This document shows, one piece after another, positions 26,866 through 36,839 of a DNA stretch of 64,000 bases. Every line of letters starts with the position of its first letter. The first letter of the stretch is position 1. Origin of the DNA: Pseudomonas orientalis (GTDB lineage: Bacteria > Pseudomonadota > Gammaproteobacteria > Pseudomonadales > Pseudomonadaceae); contig NZ_JYLM01000013.1 of NCBI RefSeq assembly GCF_001439815.1, positions 1-64,000 of the forward strand, in the 5' to 3' direction. The position numbers were made by a program, and so were the translations under genes. The notes under the pieces were generated by a model that saw only the letters and a list, made by a program, of their open reading frames with translations, made no database searches and was not told the DNA's origin.

Positions 26866-28345
26866 TCCACTTGTTAAATACCTGGTCATACCGTTCGCGA
26901 TCCTGGCGCTATACGTAGTGGTCAAATTATTCAATCGCGGAAGTGACGATCAACAGGTTCATGCACCGGAAACGGTTGTACTTAGTACGAAAGAGGCTAA
27001 AAAGCTTGGGGTTGACGGAGATACACCCAGCGACACATTGCGCACCATTGTCGTGGAAAGCAGACAACTCAAGGACCAAGTCTCCAATGCTTTGAAGAAC
27101 AATGACGAGCTAAAGCAACAGAACATCGAGTTGCAAAAACGCCTGCAGAACATCGACCTCAATGTCGATAACAAACTGCAAAACGTTCAGCAAACGATGA
27201 AGCAGGAGGCGCAACAACAGAGCCAAACCCTCTTGGACACACTGCAGCAGCAGTACAATACCCTGAGCAGCAAATCGGGCAGTGGCAATGAGTCAGGATC
27301 TGATTTGCCGATCGGCTTCGGCGTACAGCCAGGTGACGGTCAAGGCTTCAAAGGCGGACCTGGCGCGGACGTTGTTTGGATAGAGCCGCAAGACGCAACG
27401 CCGGTCGATGTCAACGGCAAGCCCATCGCTGCTGGGTCAAATCAAACGGCAAGCGGCTTTAACTTCCCGACCTCTTTTGGCGAGTCCGTGGACCGAGGAC
27501 AAAATGCACTGCGCACGGGCGCTCAAAGTGTTGCGAATGAAATCTCGCCACAGGAGGCCCGCAAACAGGTGCGTAAGGTCTATACCTTGCCGCAGAACTC
27601 GACATTGATGGGTTCGGTGGCCATGTCCGCGCTGATCGGCCGGGTGCCCATTGACGGCACTGTCAACGACCCCTACCCGTTCAAGGTATTGATTGGGCCG
27701 GACAATCTCACGGCCAACGGCATCGACTTGCCCGACGTCGCCGGCGCGGTGGCCAGCGGAACGGCTTCCGGCGATTGGACCCTGTCTTGCGTACGCGGTC
27801 AGATAAAAAGCCTGACGTTCGTCTTCAATGACGGCACTGTGCGCACGCTGCCACAACCTCAAGAAGAAACGAATAGCAGTCAAAATAGTAACAACCAGAA
27901 CAATGGCAACCAAACCACCATTCAGGGTGGCCTGGGCTGGATAAGCGATGCCTATGGCATTCCTTGTATCAGTGGCGACCGCAAAAGCAACGCCTCGCAA
28001 TACATTGGCTCGCAGGTACTGATTACCGCCGCCGGCGCAGGTGCTGCCTCACTCATCAAGTCAGATGGAAACAGCGGATCTTTTATAAACCCTCAGTCCG
28101 GGACCATCGGTTCTGTCGGCGGCTCGGGCAGTGAAGCCATGGGCAAAATCATTGGCCAGGGCGTCAATGACGTCTCCAGTTGGGTCAACAAACTCTACGG
28201 GCAAGCCTTCGCAGCGGTGTATGTACAACCCGGGGCAAAGATAGCTGTGCACCTGGACCAGCAACTGACCATCGATTACGAACTCAATGGCCGCAAGGTC
28301 AACTATCGCTCAGGAGCCCGTCATGTCTCGACTGCGCTTGACTAA
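26855..28345 (+). CDS. Integrating conjugative element protein, TIGR03752 family (TraB/VirB10-like)
   Basis: 496 residues from a GTG. An N-terminal membrane anchor (VKYLVIPFAILALYVVVKL) is followed by a Gln-rich coiled coil (about 65-140) and a Pro/Gly-rich region. The C-terminal beta-rich domain includes LPQNSTLMGSVAMSALIGRV and VYVQPGAKIAVHLDQQL. This is the plan of VirB10/TraB proteins that span the periplasm. An Asn/Gln-rich stretch (NSSQNSNNQNNGNQ) interrupts the C-terminal domain. Confidence 0.9.
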   Translation: MKSNPLVKYLVIPFAILALYVVVKLFNRGSDDQQVHAPETVVLSTKEAKKLGVDGDTPSDTLRTIVVESRQLKDQVSNALKNNDELKQQNIELQKRLQNIDLNVDNKLQNVQQTMKQEAQQQSQTLLDTLQQQYNTLSSKSGSGNESGSDLPIGFGVQPGDGQGFKGGPGADVVWIEPQDATPVDVNGKPIAAGSNQTASGFNFPTSFGESVDRGQNALRTGAQSVANEISPQEARKQVRKVYTLPQNSTLMGSVAMSALIGRVPIDGTVNDPYPFKVLIGPDNLTANGIDLPDVAGAVASGTASGDWTLSCVRGQIKSLTFVFNDGTVRTLPQPQEETNSSQNSNNQNNGNQTTIQGGLGWISDAYGIPCISGDRKSNASQYIGSQVLITAAGAGAASLIKSDGNSGSFINPQSGTIGSVGGSGSEAMGKIIGQGVNDVSSWVNKLYGQAFAAVYVQPGAKIAVHLDQQLTIDYELNGRKVNYRSGARHVSTALD

Positions 28346-28751
28346 TCATGGCTTAAAACTAGGTGCATACCTGGCCATCGCCCTACTCGCCTCGGCCTGT
28401 TCCACCAACAAAGACGAATTGCTCCCCCATGGGGATCGCACAATGATGGACGTTTGGGATCAAGGTTCCAGCGGCTCAAGCAGCTCGAGCAGCCGCCAAT
28501 TGCTCGATGCACGCCAAGATCTTCGTCGGCCTCTGGAGACGAGGGAAATAGACAACACCAGGTTCACACGTACCGCACAGAACGAGATCTACAGCCAATT
28601 TAAACGCCTACCCAATCCCGACCTGGTGATGTACGTCTTTCCTCATTTAGCGGGTTCAGACCCGGCACCGATCCCAGGCTACACCACGGTGTTTCCGCTG
28701 TATCAGCGGGTGCAATACGCCATGCCTGGCGAACGCACGGAGGCATATTGA
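28323..28751 (+). CDS. Conjugative transfer region lipoprotein, TIGR03751 family
   Basis: 142 residues from the ATG at 28323, inside the end of the previous gene. The N-terminus has a lipoprotein signal with lipobox LLASAC, so the mature Cys is about residue 26. A Ser-rich stretch and the conserved VFPHLAGSDPAPIPGYTTVF region follow. It is similar in role to TraV/VirB7, the outer-membrane lipoprotein of the core complex. Its end overlaps the ATPase gene start. Confidence 0.9.
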   Translation: MSRLRLTNHGLKLGAYLAIALLASACSTNKDELLPHGDRTMMDVWDQGSSGSSSSSSRQLLDARQDLRRPLETREIDNTRFTRTAQNEIYSQFKRLPNPDLVMYVFPHLAGSDPAPIPGYTTVFPLYQRVQYAMPGERTEAY

Positions 28752-31714
28752 TGGGTTTTTTTGAACGATTCAAAACGCGACGGGCGACAGAGCGTGTGGA
28801 ACCTGGCGTAACACCAGGTTCGCCGTTATCTGACGATGTGCAGGGACCAGCAACCGAGACGTTTGAGGCTGCGACAGAGCGTTACTACGAACGCCTTGCT
28901 GCCATGGGTATTCCCTCGCCGAGCGATTGGCGTAACCCAAAGAAAAAGCCAGCCACAACCGCTGATGCTGACCGTCTATACGACGTCAACCCCTCCTTCG
29001 TAGACCTACTGCCCTGGGTGGATTACCTGCCTGCAGAAAAAGCCATGCTATTGGAAGACGGCGTGTCTCGCGCTGCCTTTTTTGAGCTGACACCGATTGG
29101 TACTGAAGGTCGGGATCCCGAATGGTTACGCAAGGCCCGCGACGCCCTGGAAAACGCCCTCCAGGACTCCTTCGACGAGCTTGAAACCTCACCCTGGGTG
29201 GTTCAGCTCTATGCCCAGGACGAAACCAGTTGGGACGATTACCTTCAGCAACTGCATGACTACGTTCAACCACGCGCACAAGGCAGTGCATTCACCGAGC
29301 TTTATTTGAAGCTGATGAAGCAACACCTGGAATCCATCTCCAAACCAGGCGGGCTGTTTGAAGACACCAAGGTCAGCCAACTGCCCTGGAGGGGCCAGCA
29401 GCGCCGCGTCCGTGTTGTTGTCTACCGCCGTACCCAAGGCGCGCAAGCGGATGTGCGAGGCCAGGCGCCAGGTCCTTACCTGAAAATCATCTGCGATCGC
29501 TTGGTGGGCGGCTTGGCGAACGCTGGCATTAAAACCCATCGCATGGATGGCCACGCCATTCGCCATTGGCTGATTCATTGGTTCAATCCACGTCCCGATC
29601 ATCTTGGCCCTGCCGATGCAGATATTCGCCGCTTCTACGAATTGGTGTGCAAGCAAGCACCTGGTGCTGCAGAGGGCGAGCTGCCGCTCGCCAGCGGCAC
29701 TGACTTCTCGCAAAACCTGTTTTATCGCGAACCACTGTCAGATATAGAGAAAGGTCTGTGGTATTTCGACGGCCTTCCCCATCAGGTGGTGATGCTTGAC
29801 CGCTTGAGGGATGCTCCCAAGACCGGGCACTTAACCGGTGAAACCCGAAAGGGCGGTGATGCGCTCAACGCGCTGTTCGACAAAATGCCAGAGGACACCA
29901 TTCTCTGTATCACTCTCGTGATCACCCCGCAGGACATTCTCGAAGGGCATCTGGAACAGCTTTCACGCAAGGCAGTTGGAGACACTCAGGCCTCGATCCT
30001 GACACGCGAAGACGTCGCCACCGCCCGTCAGTTGCTCGGACGCAAGCACAAGCTGTACCGAGGTAGCGTAGCGTTTTACCTGCGGGGTAAAGACGATGCC
30101 CAGCTGCACGAACGCAGTTTGCAACTCAGCAGCGCATTGCTGGGTGCAGGCATGGAGCCGGTGGAACCTCGGGATGAAGTGGCACCGCTGAACTCCTACC
30201 TTAGATGGCTACCCGGCAACTTCGACCCCAATGCGCGCAAAGCACTGGAGTGGTACGCACAACTGATGTTCGCCCAACACATTGCGAACCTGGCCCCCGT
30301 CTGGGGTAGGTCGACCGGAACCGGGCACCCGGGTATTACCCTGTTTAACCGTGGGGGAGCGCCGATAACCTTCGACCCGCTGAACAAGCTGGACCGGCAG
30401 ATGAACGCGCATTTGTTCATTTTCGGGCCAACGGGTTCAGGTAAATCGGCCAGCGCGACAAACATCCTTAGCCAAATCATTGCCATCTATCGGCCACGTC
30501 TATTCATTGTGGAGGCTGGCAACAGCTTCGGCTTACTCGGTGATTTCGCCAAAAAGTTGGGTTTGACGGTAAACCGGGTTCGACTTGCCCCTGGATCGGG
30601 TGTCAGCCTCGCGCCATTCGCTGATGCCGTGAAGCTCATCGAACCCAGCCAAAACGTGAAGATTATCAAAGCTGATGATCTTGAGGCGTCGGACGAACAT
30701 CTGACTAGCCAGACCGAGGATGAACAACGCGACATCCTGGGCGAGATGGAAATTGCGGCCAGGCTGATGATCACCGGTGGTGAAGAAAAAGAGGATGCCC
30801 GTCTTACTCGTGCCGACCGTAGCGCCATCCGCCAATGCATACTGAATGCAGCGAAAAAATGCGTGACGGAACAACGTATCGTTCTGCCGGAAGATATCCG
30901 TGAAGCGCTGCGAGACATGGGTCTCGAGCCCGGTATTCCAGACGCCCGAAGCACACGATTCTTGGAAATGGCGGAAGCCTTGTCCATGTTCTGTATGGGC
31001 ACCGAAGGCGACATGTTCAACCGTCCTGGCACCCCATGGCCAGAAGCGGACATCACCATTGTCGACCTTGCCACCTATGCGCGAGAAGGCTATAGCGCAC
31101 AGATGGCCATCGCTTATATTTCCCTGCTCAACACGGTCAACAACATTGCCGAGCGTGACCAGTTTAAAGGCCGTCCGCTTATCTGCTTCACCGACGAAGG
31201 CCACATCCAGTTGAAGGTCCCACTCCTATCCCCCTACTCCGTCAAGATCACCAAAATGTGGCGAAAGCTCGGCGCCTGGTTCTGGATGGCCACCCAAAAC
31301 GTTGACGACGTGCCGCCAGAGGCCTCAGCCCTGCTCAACATGATCGAATGGTGGATGTGCTTAAACATGCCGCCTGATGAGGTGGAGAAGATCGCGCGGT
31401 TTCGTGAACTGACTCCTGCACAAAAGTCGATGATGCTGTCAGCGCGTAAAGAAAGCGGCAAATTCACCGAGGGCGTCGTGTTGTCCAAAAGCATGGAAAT
31501 GTTATTCCGGGCGGTACCACCGAGTTTGTACCTGGCCCTGACCATGACCGAGCCAGAAGAGAAAAAGCAACGCTTCGACATCATGCAAGCCAAAGGCTGC
31601 AGCGAGCTCGATGCCGCGATTGAAGTTGCTGCAACGCTTGACCGCTATCGCGGTATCGAACCTCACATCATTACTTTCCCCGAGCAAGTCACGGCCTTGG
31701 AGCGCCAAGCATGA
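28751..31714 (+). CDS. Conjugative transfer ATPase, TIGR03744 family (VirB4/TraC-like)
   Basis: 987 residues. The ATPase domain has Walker A FGPTGSGKS (about 559-567), a second acidic motif in ITIVDLATYA and the ICFTDEGH stretch (about 812) that serves as Walker B. The N-terminal half carries the family region with FFELTPIGTEGRDPEW. It powers pilus assembly and DNA transfer at the inner membrane. A TTG three bases upstream is an alternative start. It overlaps the next gene by 4 bp. Confidence 0.93.
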   Translation: MGFFERFKTRRATERVEPGVTPGSPLSDDVQGPATETFEAATERYYERLAAMGIPSPSDWRNPKKKPATTADADRLYDVNPSFVDLLPWVDYLPAEKAMLLEDGVSRAAFFELTPIGTEGRDPEWLRKARDALENALQDSFDELETSPWVVQLYAQDETSWDDYLQQLHDYVQPRAQGSAFTELYLKLMKQHLESISKPGGLFEDTKVSQLPWRGQQRRVRVVVYRRTQGAQADVRGQAPGPYLKIICDRLVGGLANAGIKTHRMDGHAIRHWLIHWFNPRPDHLGPADADIRRFYELVCKQAPGAAEGELPLASGTDFSQNLFYREPLSDIEKGLWYFDGLPHQVVMLDRLRDAPKTGHLTGETRKGGDALNALFDKMPEDTILCITLVITPQDILEGHLEQLSRKAVGDTQASILTREDVATARQLLGRKHKLYRGSVAFYLRGKDDAQLHERSLQLSSALLGAGMEPVEPRDEVAPLNSYLRWLPGNFDPNARKALEWYAQLMFAQHIANLAPVWGRSTGTGHPGITLFNRGGAPITFDPLNKLDRQMNAHLFIFGPTGSGKSASATNILSQIIAIYRPRLFIVEAGNSFGLLGDFAKKLGLTVNRVRLAPGSGVSLAPFADAVKLIEPSQNVKIIKADDLEASDEHLTSQTEDEQRDILGEMEIAARLMITGGEEKEDARLTRADRSAIRQCILNAAKKCVTEQRIVLPEDIREALRDMGLEPGIPDARSTRFLEMAEALSMFCMGTEGDMFNRPGTPWPEADITIVDLATYAREGYSAQMAIAYISLLNTVNNIAERDQFKGRPLICFTDEGHIQLKVPLLSPYSVKITKMWRKLGAWFWMATQNVDDVPPEASALLNMIEWWMCLNMPPDEVEKIARFRELTPAQKSMMLSARKESGKFTEGVVLSKSMEMLFRAVPPSLYLALTMTEPEEKKQRFDIMQAKGCSELDAAIEVAATLDRYRGIEPHIITFPEQVTALERQA

Positions 31715-32007
31715 GAGCATTGAATTCCCTGACCCAGAACCTGATAGAAAGTCTGACCCAGCTGCTTGAACAACCGGGTGAAGACGCCCTTCAAACCCTT
31801 GAGGTGTGTGCCCCCGTTTTGATAGAGCAACTGCAACAGGTTTTGGTTCGTGCGGTGGATCGTCGTGACATCGAGTCCCAACTTCACGCGGTGTTAGCCA
31901 ACTGGCTGCGACAGCACCCACAACCCGAGAATGCTGAGAACGCTCTTCTTGAGGCCCTTCGTAAACAAGCGCTGATTTCATCGAAGCCAGCAGAGGCTCG
32001 GGCATGA
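31711..32007 (+). CDS. Small ICE protein of unknown function
   Basis: 98 residues, helical and acidic, Leu- and Gln-rich (LTQLLEQPGEDALQTLEV), with no signal peptide or membrane segment. It is translationally coupled on both sides (overlapping ATPase stop and DsbA-like start). Such a small gene behind the VirB4-like ATPase is usual in this class of ICE; its role is not known. Confidence 0.75.
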   Translation: MRALNSLTQNLIESLTQLLEQPGEDALQTLEVCAPVLIEQLQQVLVRAVDRRDIESQLHAVLANWLRQHPQPENAENALLEALRKQALISSKPAEARA

Positions 32008-32666
32008 CAGGCCTTCGCAAATATTGGTTGATGCTGGGGTGCGTTTTGGCAGGCACATCGATGGCCTGCTTAGCCCTCACTCGAAGCGAGATACCGCCCC
32101 CGCACAACATAGGCCCGTGGATGTTTGGTCCTTCCAAAGCACGCTGGACAGTGGCTGAATTCGCGGATCTGGAGTGCCCCTACTGCAAGACTTACACACC
32201 TGAGTTGAAAACCTGGATACAGCAGCAGAAGGATGTAAACCTGCAGTGGCATCACCTGCCACTGGATGTGCACGGTCCGACCGCAGTACACGAAGCCAAG
32301 CTCGCTGAATGTGCGGGGGCGCTTGGTGGCGCCCCTGCCTTCTGGCAAGCCATTGACCAGATCTTTGACCGGACCCGTAGCAACGGTGAGGGTTTCGATG
32401 GGCATCTGAACGTTGTTGGTGTTACTAACCAGGCCCTGTTGTCCTGTGCAGCCACCGACAAAGTGATTGCCCAGCGTGTCGGCCAGCAGGCCGAGGAGGC
32501 CGTCAAAGCCGGGGTTACGGCCACTCCTACCGTCATAATTACAGACAACACGACAGGCAGCTCCGTAAAGCTTGAGGGACCAGCTGATGGGGTGTTGTTG
32601 TTATCAGCTATTGATTGGCTAGCTCAAAAAAAGGAGCAACGGAACTCCGAAATGGTCGACCGCTAA
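32004..32666 (+). CDS. DsbA/DsbC-like thiol-disulfide protein of the transfer system
   Basis: 220 residues. An N-terminal hydrophobic stretch (LMLGCVLAGTSMACLAL) directs it to the periplasm. A thioredoxin fold follows with the active site ECPYCKTY (about 56-63) and the cis-Pro loop VTATPTVII. It probably forms or isomerises disulfide bonds in the cysteine-bearing mating-pore proteins. It ends transfer module II, and cargo block B begins directly after it. Confidence 0.85.
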   Translation: MTGLRKYWLMLGCVLAGTSMACLALTRSEIPPPHNIGPWMFGPSKARWTVAEFADLECPYCKTYTPELKTWIQQQKDVNLQWHHLPLDVHGPTAVHEAKLAECAGALGGAPAFWQAIDQIFDRTRSNGEGFDGHLNVVGVTNQALLSCAATDKVIAQRVGQQAEEAVKAGVTATPTVIITDNTTGSSVKLEGPADGVLLLSAIDWLAQKKEQRNSEMVDR

Positions 32667-32785
32667 ATCAAGCAGCTTTGCTGCGCAGGTCGCTTACCCT
32701 AAACAACTTGAGACAGATGACACGACGAAAACGAACAAAATCCATGGCCGGAGAGCCGATTGATCTATCGCGTTAGTTTTCTCGC

Positions 32786-34129
32786 TTAGCATTTAGAGAG
32801 CTCATCGGCACGGTTAACGGCATAAATATCTGCAATCTGCTCCACCGCCTCAGAAATTCCCGCACCATTCCGGACCAATGTTGCAAAATCATATATCGCC
32901 GACGCTCCGCTTCCATTAGCCAGTGCGCAAGCCATCAACTGCCTGACTCTCGTTTCGATGCTCGCCTCGATCACTGCACGATCTTGGGAATCTTCATCAG
33001 ACAGCCTCTCCGCCACCACCGCAGCTTCCGTTGTTTCATCAATGTCATACAACTCGTAGAACAGCTGGCCCAATGTGCCAGCCGTAATCGATTTCAAACG
33101 ATTCCATTCCCCCAAATCGGTTTTTTCCTTAAGCGCCTTCTCGGTCTGAAGCCGCAATTTTTTTCCAATGGTGCCGGCCGAACGTTCCTTGTTGGAGTAT
33201 CTATGATTCGAATTTGACGATACCGTTTGCACGACCCGCCACAGCAAGCTCCATACTTCTCTGGTGCTGTAATACCTCAATGCCGTGTAAATCGCGCTCT
33301 TGATTTCATCCGCTTTGTCCACGGGAAAGATTTGCCTGAATTCCCGTAATTGATTGTGCAGGTAGGCCATGCAATCGGCTGCAGCATAGTCGTACCAGAG
33401 GGCCAATATGCCTACATTCGTGAAGGGACGTACTACCAGCTCATTAAAAGCGTCCTCGCCTCCGCCCAAGAGCTGATCGCGGACCAACATGAAACGGATT
33501 CTATTGACGACGTAATTCAGGCCATTGGCGTCTACGAAGTAGGCATCAGCGCCACTAGCATGAGGAGCGTCAGACAGCACGCCGGCCCTCCAAAGACGAT
33601 TGATGAACATCTCCGAATCCATGGGCGATAGAGGTTGGCAGTCACCATATGTGAAACTGCCCCCGAAGAAGCGTGAAGCGACTGCGCGCTCTAGCGCCAC
33701 TAGGATGAATGCTAGGTCATTGGGGATGGTCGTATAGTCAGTTGTTTTCGCTAGGACGCGCTCGGCGTGCTGCGCTACCCTTTCTTGCAAGTTAGCCTCT
33801 GCCTGCTCCTCAACCAGTCGCCTTGCCTCGTCCTGCTCCACCTTGCACTCCGCGCATGGCCAGAGAGAACGCTGCTTAAACCTCTTCACTCCGGAGCGGC
33901 TGGTGACAGTCAAGGCACATCCACAGACTGCGCACGTCTGGTTCTCGTCGTAAACCGTGCAATGCGTTCTCACGTAGGCCGCGAGGGCATGAGGTTTGAG
34001 TACCTCGCGAAATGGCAGCATCGCGCTTACGTTCTCGACAGGCTTACATTCTTCGTTCAGCGCCCAATAACGTTGGACCAATACGATGACTTCCGGGTCA
34101 GTGGAGCTGATCTCTAATTTGATTGCCAT
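32786..34129 (-). CDS. Protein of unknown function with zinc-ribbon-like cysteines
   Basis: 447 residues. Two cysteine pairs (CAVCGC and PCAEC, about residues 67-95) suggest a zinc ribbon, after which a charged helical region begins. The remainder is helical without a recognised domain. It is transcribed divergently from the HNH gene at 34528 across about 400 bp. The zinc site and the company of an HNH nuclease and a QatD-like nuclease make a nucleic-acid-related or defence role possible, but this is not shown. Confidence 0.65.
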   Translation of the reverse strand: MAIKLEISSTDPEVIVLVQRYWALNEECKPVENVSAMLPFREVLKPHALAAYVRTHCTVYDENQTCAVCGCALTVTSRSGVKRFKQRSLWPCAECKVEQDEARRLVEEQAEANLQERVAQHAERVLAKTTDYTTIPNDLAFILVALERAVASRFFGGSFTYGDCQPLSPMDSEMFINRLWRAGVLSDAPHASGADAYFVDANGLNYVVNRIRFMLVRDQLLGGGEDAFNELVVRPFTNVGILALWYDYAAADCMAYLHNQLREFRQIFPVDKADEIKSAIYTALRYYSTREVWSLLWRVVQTVSSNSNHRYSNKERSAGTIGKKLRLQTEKALKEKTDLGEWNRLKSITAGTLGQLFYELYDIDETTEAAVVAERLSDEDSQDRAVIEASIETRVRQLMACALANGSGASAIYDFATLVRNGAGISEAVEQIADIYAVNRADELSKC

Positions 34130-34527
34130 GGTGCGGGGAGGTCCGAGGGAGAGTTTCGAATTATTGGGCGTCGAGCGACATGCTACTTAAATTCCGGCCA
34201 ATGACCAGCAACCAAGAGCACACGGCCGGATTGGATTGTCGTAGCAGTTATTATCGAAGGGCACATCGCCATCTTCCAGGTAAGGCAACAGCGCTATTTC
34301 GTGTTTTAGGCTGTAATTCGACGCCTTGGCGATTGCCGATCCTTCAGGTCTAAGCTGCCTCTGACCGATCTTCCATATATGAAGCGCGTCTATGAGCGGC
34401 GCCCTACGCGTGATTCCGGCAGACCAGTATCATTTAACCTTCCCAAATAGTGCGGCTCAGGTGTAGCCGAACCTCTAAAGAACGACCCTCACCAGGGTGC
34501 TGTTCATTTTCAGCGGAGCCACGCGGC
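34130..34527. other. Divergent intergenic region
   Basis: About 400 bp between the minus-strand zinc-ribbon gene and the plus-strand HNH gene. Short open frames in it have no ribosome sites and no recognisable product. It should contain promoters for both flanking genes. No repeat or RNA gene is evident. Confidence 0.4.
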
Positions 34528-35496
34528 GTGATCGAAAATTTCATTGAGTTCAACGAAAAGCGAGGCAGAGCGCTGACTGAGCGCTACGTTCTGCATGTGT
34601 TCAACGTGTTCTCTCCCACTCAACTGAAACGGAGGCTGGGGCACAGGCAACCGAAGGTGTGTCGGTATTGTGGGAAAGACGAGAGATCCACAACATTCCG
34701 CGAAGAGTCGCATGCCATACCCATTTTTCTGGGGAACAAGACGATTATCGATGAGCTGGAGTGTGATCAGTGCAATCACCACTTCGGGGATCATCTTGAA
34801 AACAGCTTCGCAGCCTACACCTACCCTCACCGTCCATTTCAGCGAATCCGGGGGCGCAATGGCATCCCAAAGTACAAAGCCCCAGACTTAGAGGTTTCGG
34901 CTGTCGACCAATCCAACCTAGTCATATGTGTCGGTGATAAAGGTGGAGTCGATGCGTTGGAGGTCGAGGGCAAGAATCAACTCCGTTTCCAAGTTGTGCG
35001 CCAACCCTACTACCCGACAGCCATTCACAAGATGCTCATCAAAATGGCATTGGCCATGATGCCAGACGATGATCACCGCCAATTCGATTATCTGAAACCC
35101 TGGCTTCTGAGTAAAAACCATAAGCCTGGCTTGAGTGGCTCCGTGCCGGTTATCGAGTGGGGGATAAGCGGAGGAGTCAATCCGAACAAAATCACCTGCA
35201 TCGTTGCCAAGGTGAGAAAGGCGTTTCAAGAATCGACATATAGGTATCAGTTCATATTTCAGTACGGGAATTTCCAGTACCAGATTGTGATTCCCCTGCC
35301 TGACGAGTGTGGCCATCGTAAGGATTTCGTCTACGCGCCCGTATTCCTGCCTGATGAGCATTTCCGAGTATTTGGCCCATCCGACTACCAAGAGAAGCAC
35401 TTCAACTCACCTGACCGGGTGCGTGGAGACAAACTCAGCATCCTGCTTCAGTACAGCGACAAATCCTCTGGAGGGCCTGGGCAGGAGCACTGCTGA
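34528..35496 (+). CDS. HNH endonuclease family protein
   Basis: About 322 residues from a GTG at 34528 with GGAG nine bases upstream (an open frame continues further left without a better start). The nuclease core is near residues 40-85: a CRYC pair, the EESHAIP segment with the catalytic His, then CDQCNHHFGDHLE. This is the HNH arrangement seen in uncharacterised bacterial nucleases of defence islands. The C-terminal 200 residues are of unknown fold. Target DNA and partner are unknown. Confidence 0.7.
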   Translation: MIENFIEFNEKRGRALTERYVLHVFNVFSPTQLKRRLGHRQPKVCRYCGKDERSTTFREESHAIPIFLGNKTIIDELECDQCNHHFGDHLENSFAAYTYPHRPFQRIRGRNGIPKYKAPDLEVSAVDQSNLVICVGDKGGVDALEVEGKNQLRFQVVRQPYYPTAIHKMLIKMALAMMPDDDHRQFDYLKPWLLSKNHKPGLSGSVPVIEWGISGGVNPNKITCIVAKVRKAFQESTYRYQFIFQYGNFQYQIVIPLPDECGHRKDFVYAPVFLPDEHFRVFGPSDYQEKHFNSPDRVRGDKLSILLQYSDKSSGGPGQEHC

Positions 35497-35623
35497 TTGG
35501 ATTCTCAGTTTTCAGGCGGCGAGTTTCGCGCGTCTAAGCGCAACTCCTCGGAGTGAAGACCGGGCCGTAGTAAAACGAGCTCATAGACCTAGACGCTGCC
35601 TGGCAAGGCATTAAAACCTGATA

Positions 35624-36391
35624 CTACGTACGTACTAGATCTCGCAGATTACTAATGATTTGGGCTGCAGCTTGCTCTGGCGATTGCTCTCGAAGCAGCG
35701 CCAGCGCCTGTACCGTTTTGGGGATATCGGAAGCAGGCCTGGTTGCACGTCCTTCGATTTGCACGAACGGTCCATCGGTCTCGGTGAGAAGCCGGTCAGA
35801 TGGCAGCGAGGCGACAAGGTTGCGATGCCTGGCGGAGCTCAGCATCTGCGAGTTGATCGAGAAATAGCATCCAAGCTCCACAGCCCGCCTGGCCTCGCTA
35901 GCGGAGCCGGTGAACCAATGAAGCACCACGGTTCCCCGGTTAGTTGGAAGTAGGCGCTCGATATGGGACAGCACCTTTCCCACACTGCGTACGCTGTGGA
36001 CAGTGAGGATCTTCCCGCCCTGCTCCGAGCAAGCATCGAGCACCCTCTTGAACACCCGCTCCTGGGCCTCAAAGCTTCGATAGAACTGGGGCCCGGCATC
36101 AAGCCCCACCTCTCCGACGTATCGAGTCTCCTCAAGCAGGCGCTCCAGGAGTGGCAGCTCCGATTCACGCTCTGCCACCAGTTGGGGATGTAGCCCCAAT
36201 ACCACCCGGACATGCCGAGCCGAGACCGCAAACTCACAATTGCGCCGCCATGCTTTCGGTGTAGTGGTCACGGCCAAGGTAGCGGCCTCTGCCTGATCGC
36301 ACCCCACGATGAGACGCTCGTGATCGGGATAGAGGTCAAGGTGGCAGTGGAAATCCACCCACTTTGGAATCGAGCTCTTCTGCGGTTTCAT
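35624..36391 (-). CDS. qatD: TatD-family nuclease, QatD-like
   Basis: 255 residues. The metal-binding motif VDFHCHLDLYP is near residue 12, and further on come VGEVGLDAGPQF, VLHWFTGS and LTETDGPF, all parts of the TatD metallo-hydrolase site. The opening FHCHLDLYP and the shortness of the protein are as in QatD of the Qat anti-phage system rather than housekeeping TatD. The gene overlaps by four bases (ATGA) the end of what looks like a qatC remnant, which supports the assignment. qatA and qatB are absent, so the system is broken. Confidence 0.7.
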   Translation of the reverse strand: MKPQKSSIPKWVDFHCHLDLYPDHERLIVGCDQAEAATLAVTTTPKAWRRNCEFAVSARHVRVVLGLHPQLVAERESELPLLERLLEETRYVGEVGLDAGPQFYRSFEAQERVFKRVLDACSEQGGKILTVHSVRSVGKVLSHIERLLPTNRGTVVLHWFTGSASEARRAVELGCYFSINSQMLSSARHRNLVASLPSDRLLTETDGPFVQIEGRATRPASDIPKTVQALALLREQSPEQAAAQIISNLRDLVRT

Positions 36392-36570
36392 AGTGGTATG
36401 GCTGTCACACCCTCGAGGTAATCGTCAACTTCCAGCAGTCCATCTCGATAAACCTGTTCGAAGTCATCCAAGCTCTCAGGATGGTCGATCAAAGGCCCGG
36501 GCTCATGAATTGCAAATTTGGCGCGGTGTGGCATACGTTTGAGGCGCGCGATGGCCTTGGTGCAGACCGG
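36388..36570 (-). pseudogene. C-terminal remnant of qatC (QueC-like)
   Basis: An open stretch of about 60 codons ends with a TGA that overlaps the qatD start. It reads CTKAIARLKRMPHRAKF, then a short acidic end (EVDDYLEGVTAIPL). In Qat loci a QueC-like qatC gene stands directly before qatD with this kind of overlap. The upstream side stops at 36571, where IS-like sequence begins, so the gene has lost most of its length. Assignment to QatC rests mainly on position. Confidence 0.45.
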
Positions 36571-36639
36571 TCAATTTGACGCTCGGACTGCAACAGCTGC
36601 CGCTTGAACGTCTCGGTCGATTCATGCGCGATCGGTGGC

Positions 36640-36839
36640 CTTGTTCGCCGGTATAGAACACATGGCCATTGATATCCTGCTGCCGTTCTTCTTGAGGTTT
36701 GCTTTAGCGCTTTATGCAGGCATCGAGGCTATGCGTCGACAGGCCAAGACGGGCCGCTACCTCTGCAACAGGCAGCTTCTTTCGGTCACTTGATTTACTG
36801 CTTGGATTTGAATTCTTCGGGTTAACGCGGGTTGCTCAT
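36640..36839 (-). pseudogene. IS3-family transposase OrfA remnant
   Basis: Minus-strand reading from the ATG at 36839 (GGAGG upstream) begins MSNPR, then meets stops and a frameshift. After these, KLPVAEVAARLGLSTHSL continues, followed by SKPQEERQQD. This is the helix-turn-helix OrfA of an IS3-type element common in Pseudomonas. Stops and frame changes show that it is dead. No OrfB remains. It probably cut the qat operon. Confidence 0.7.
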
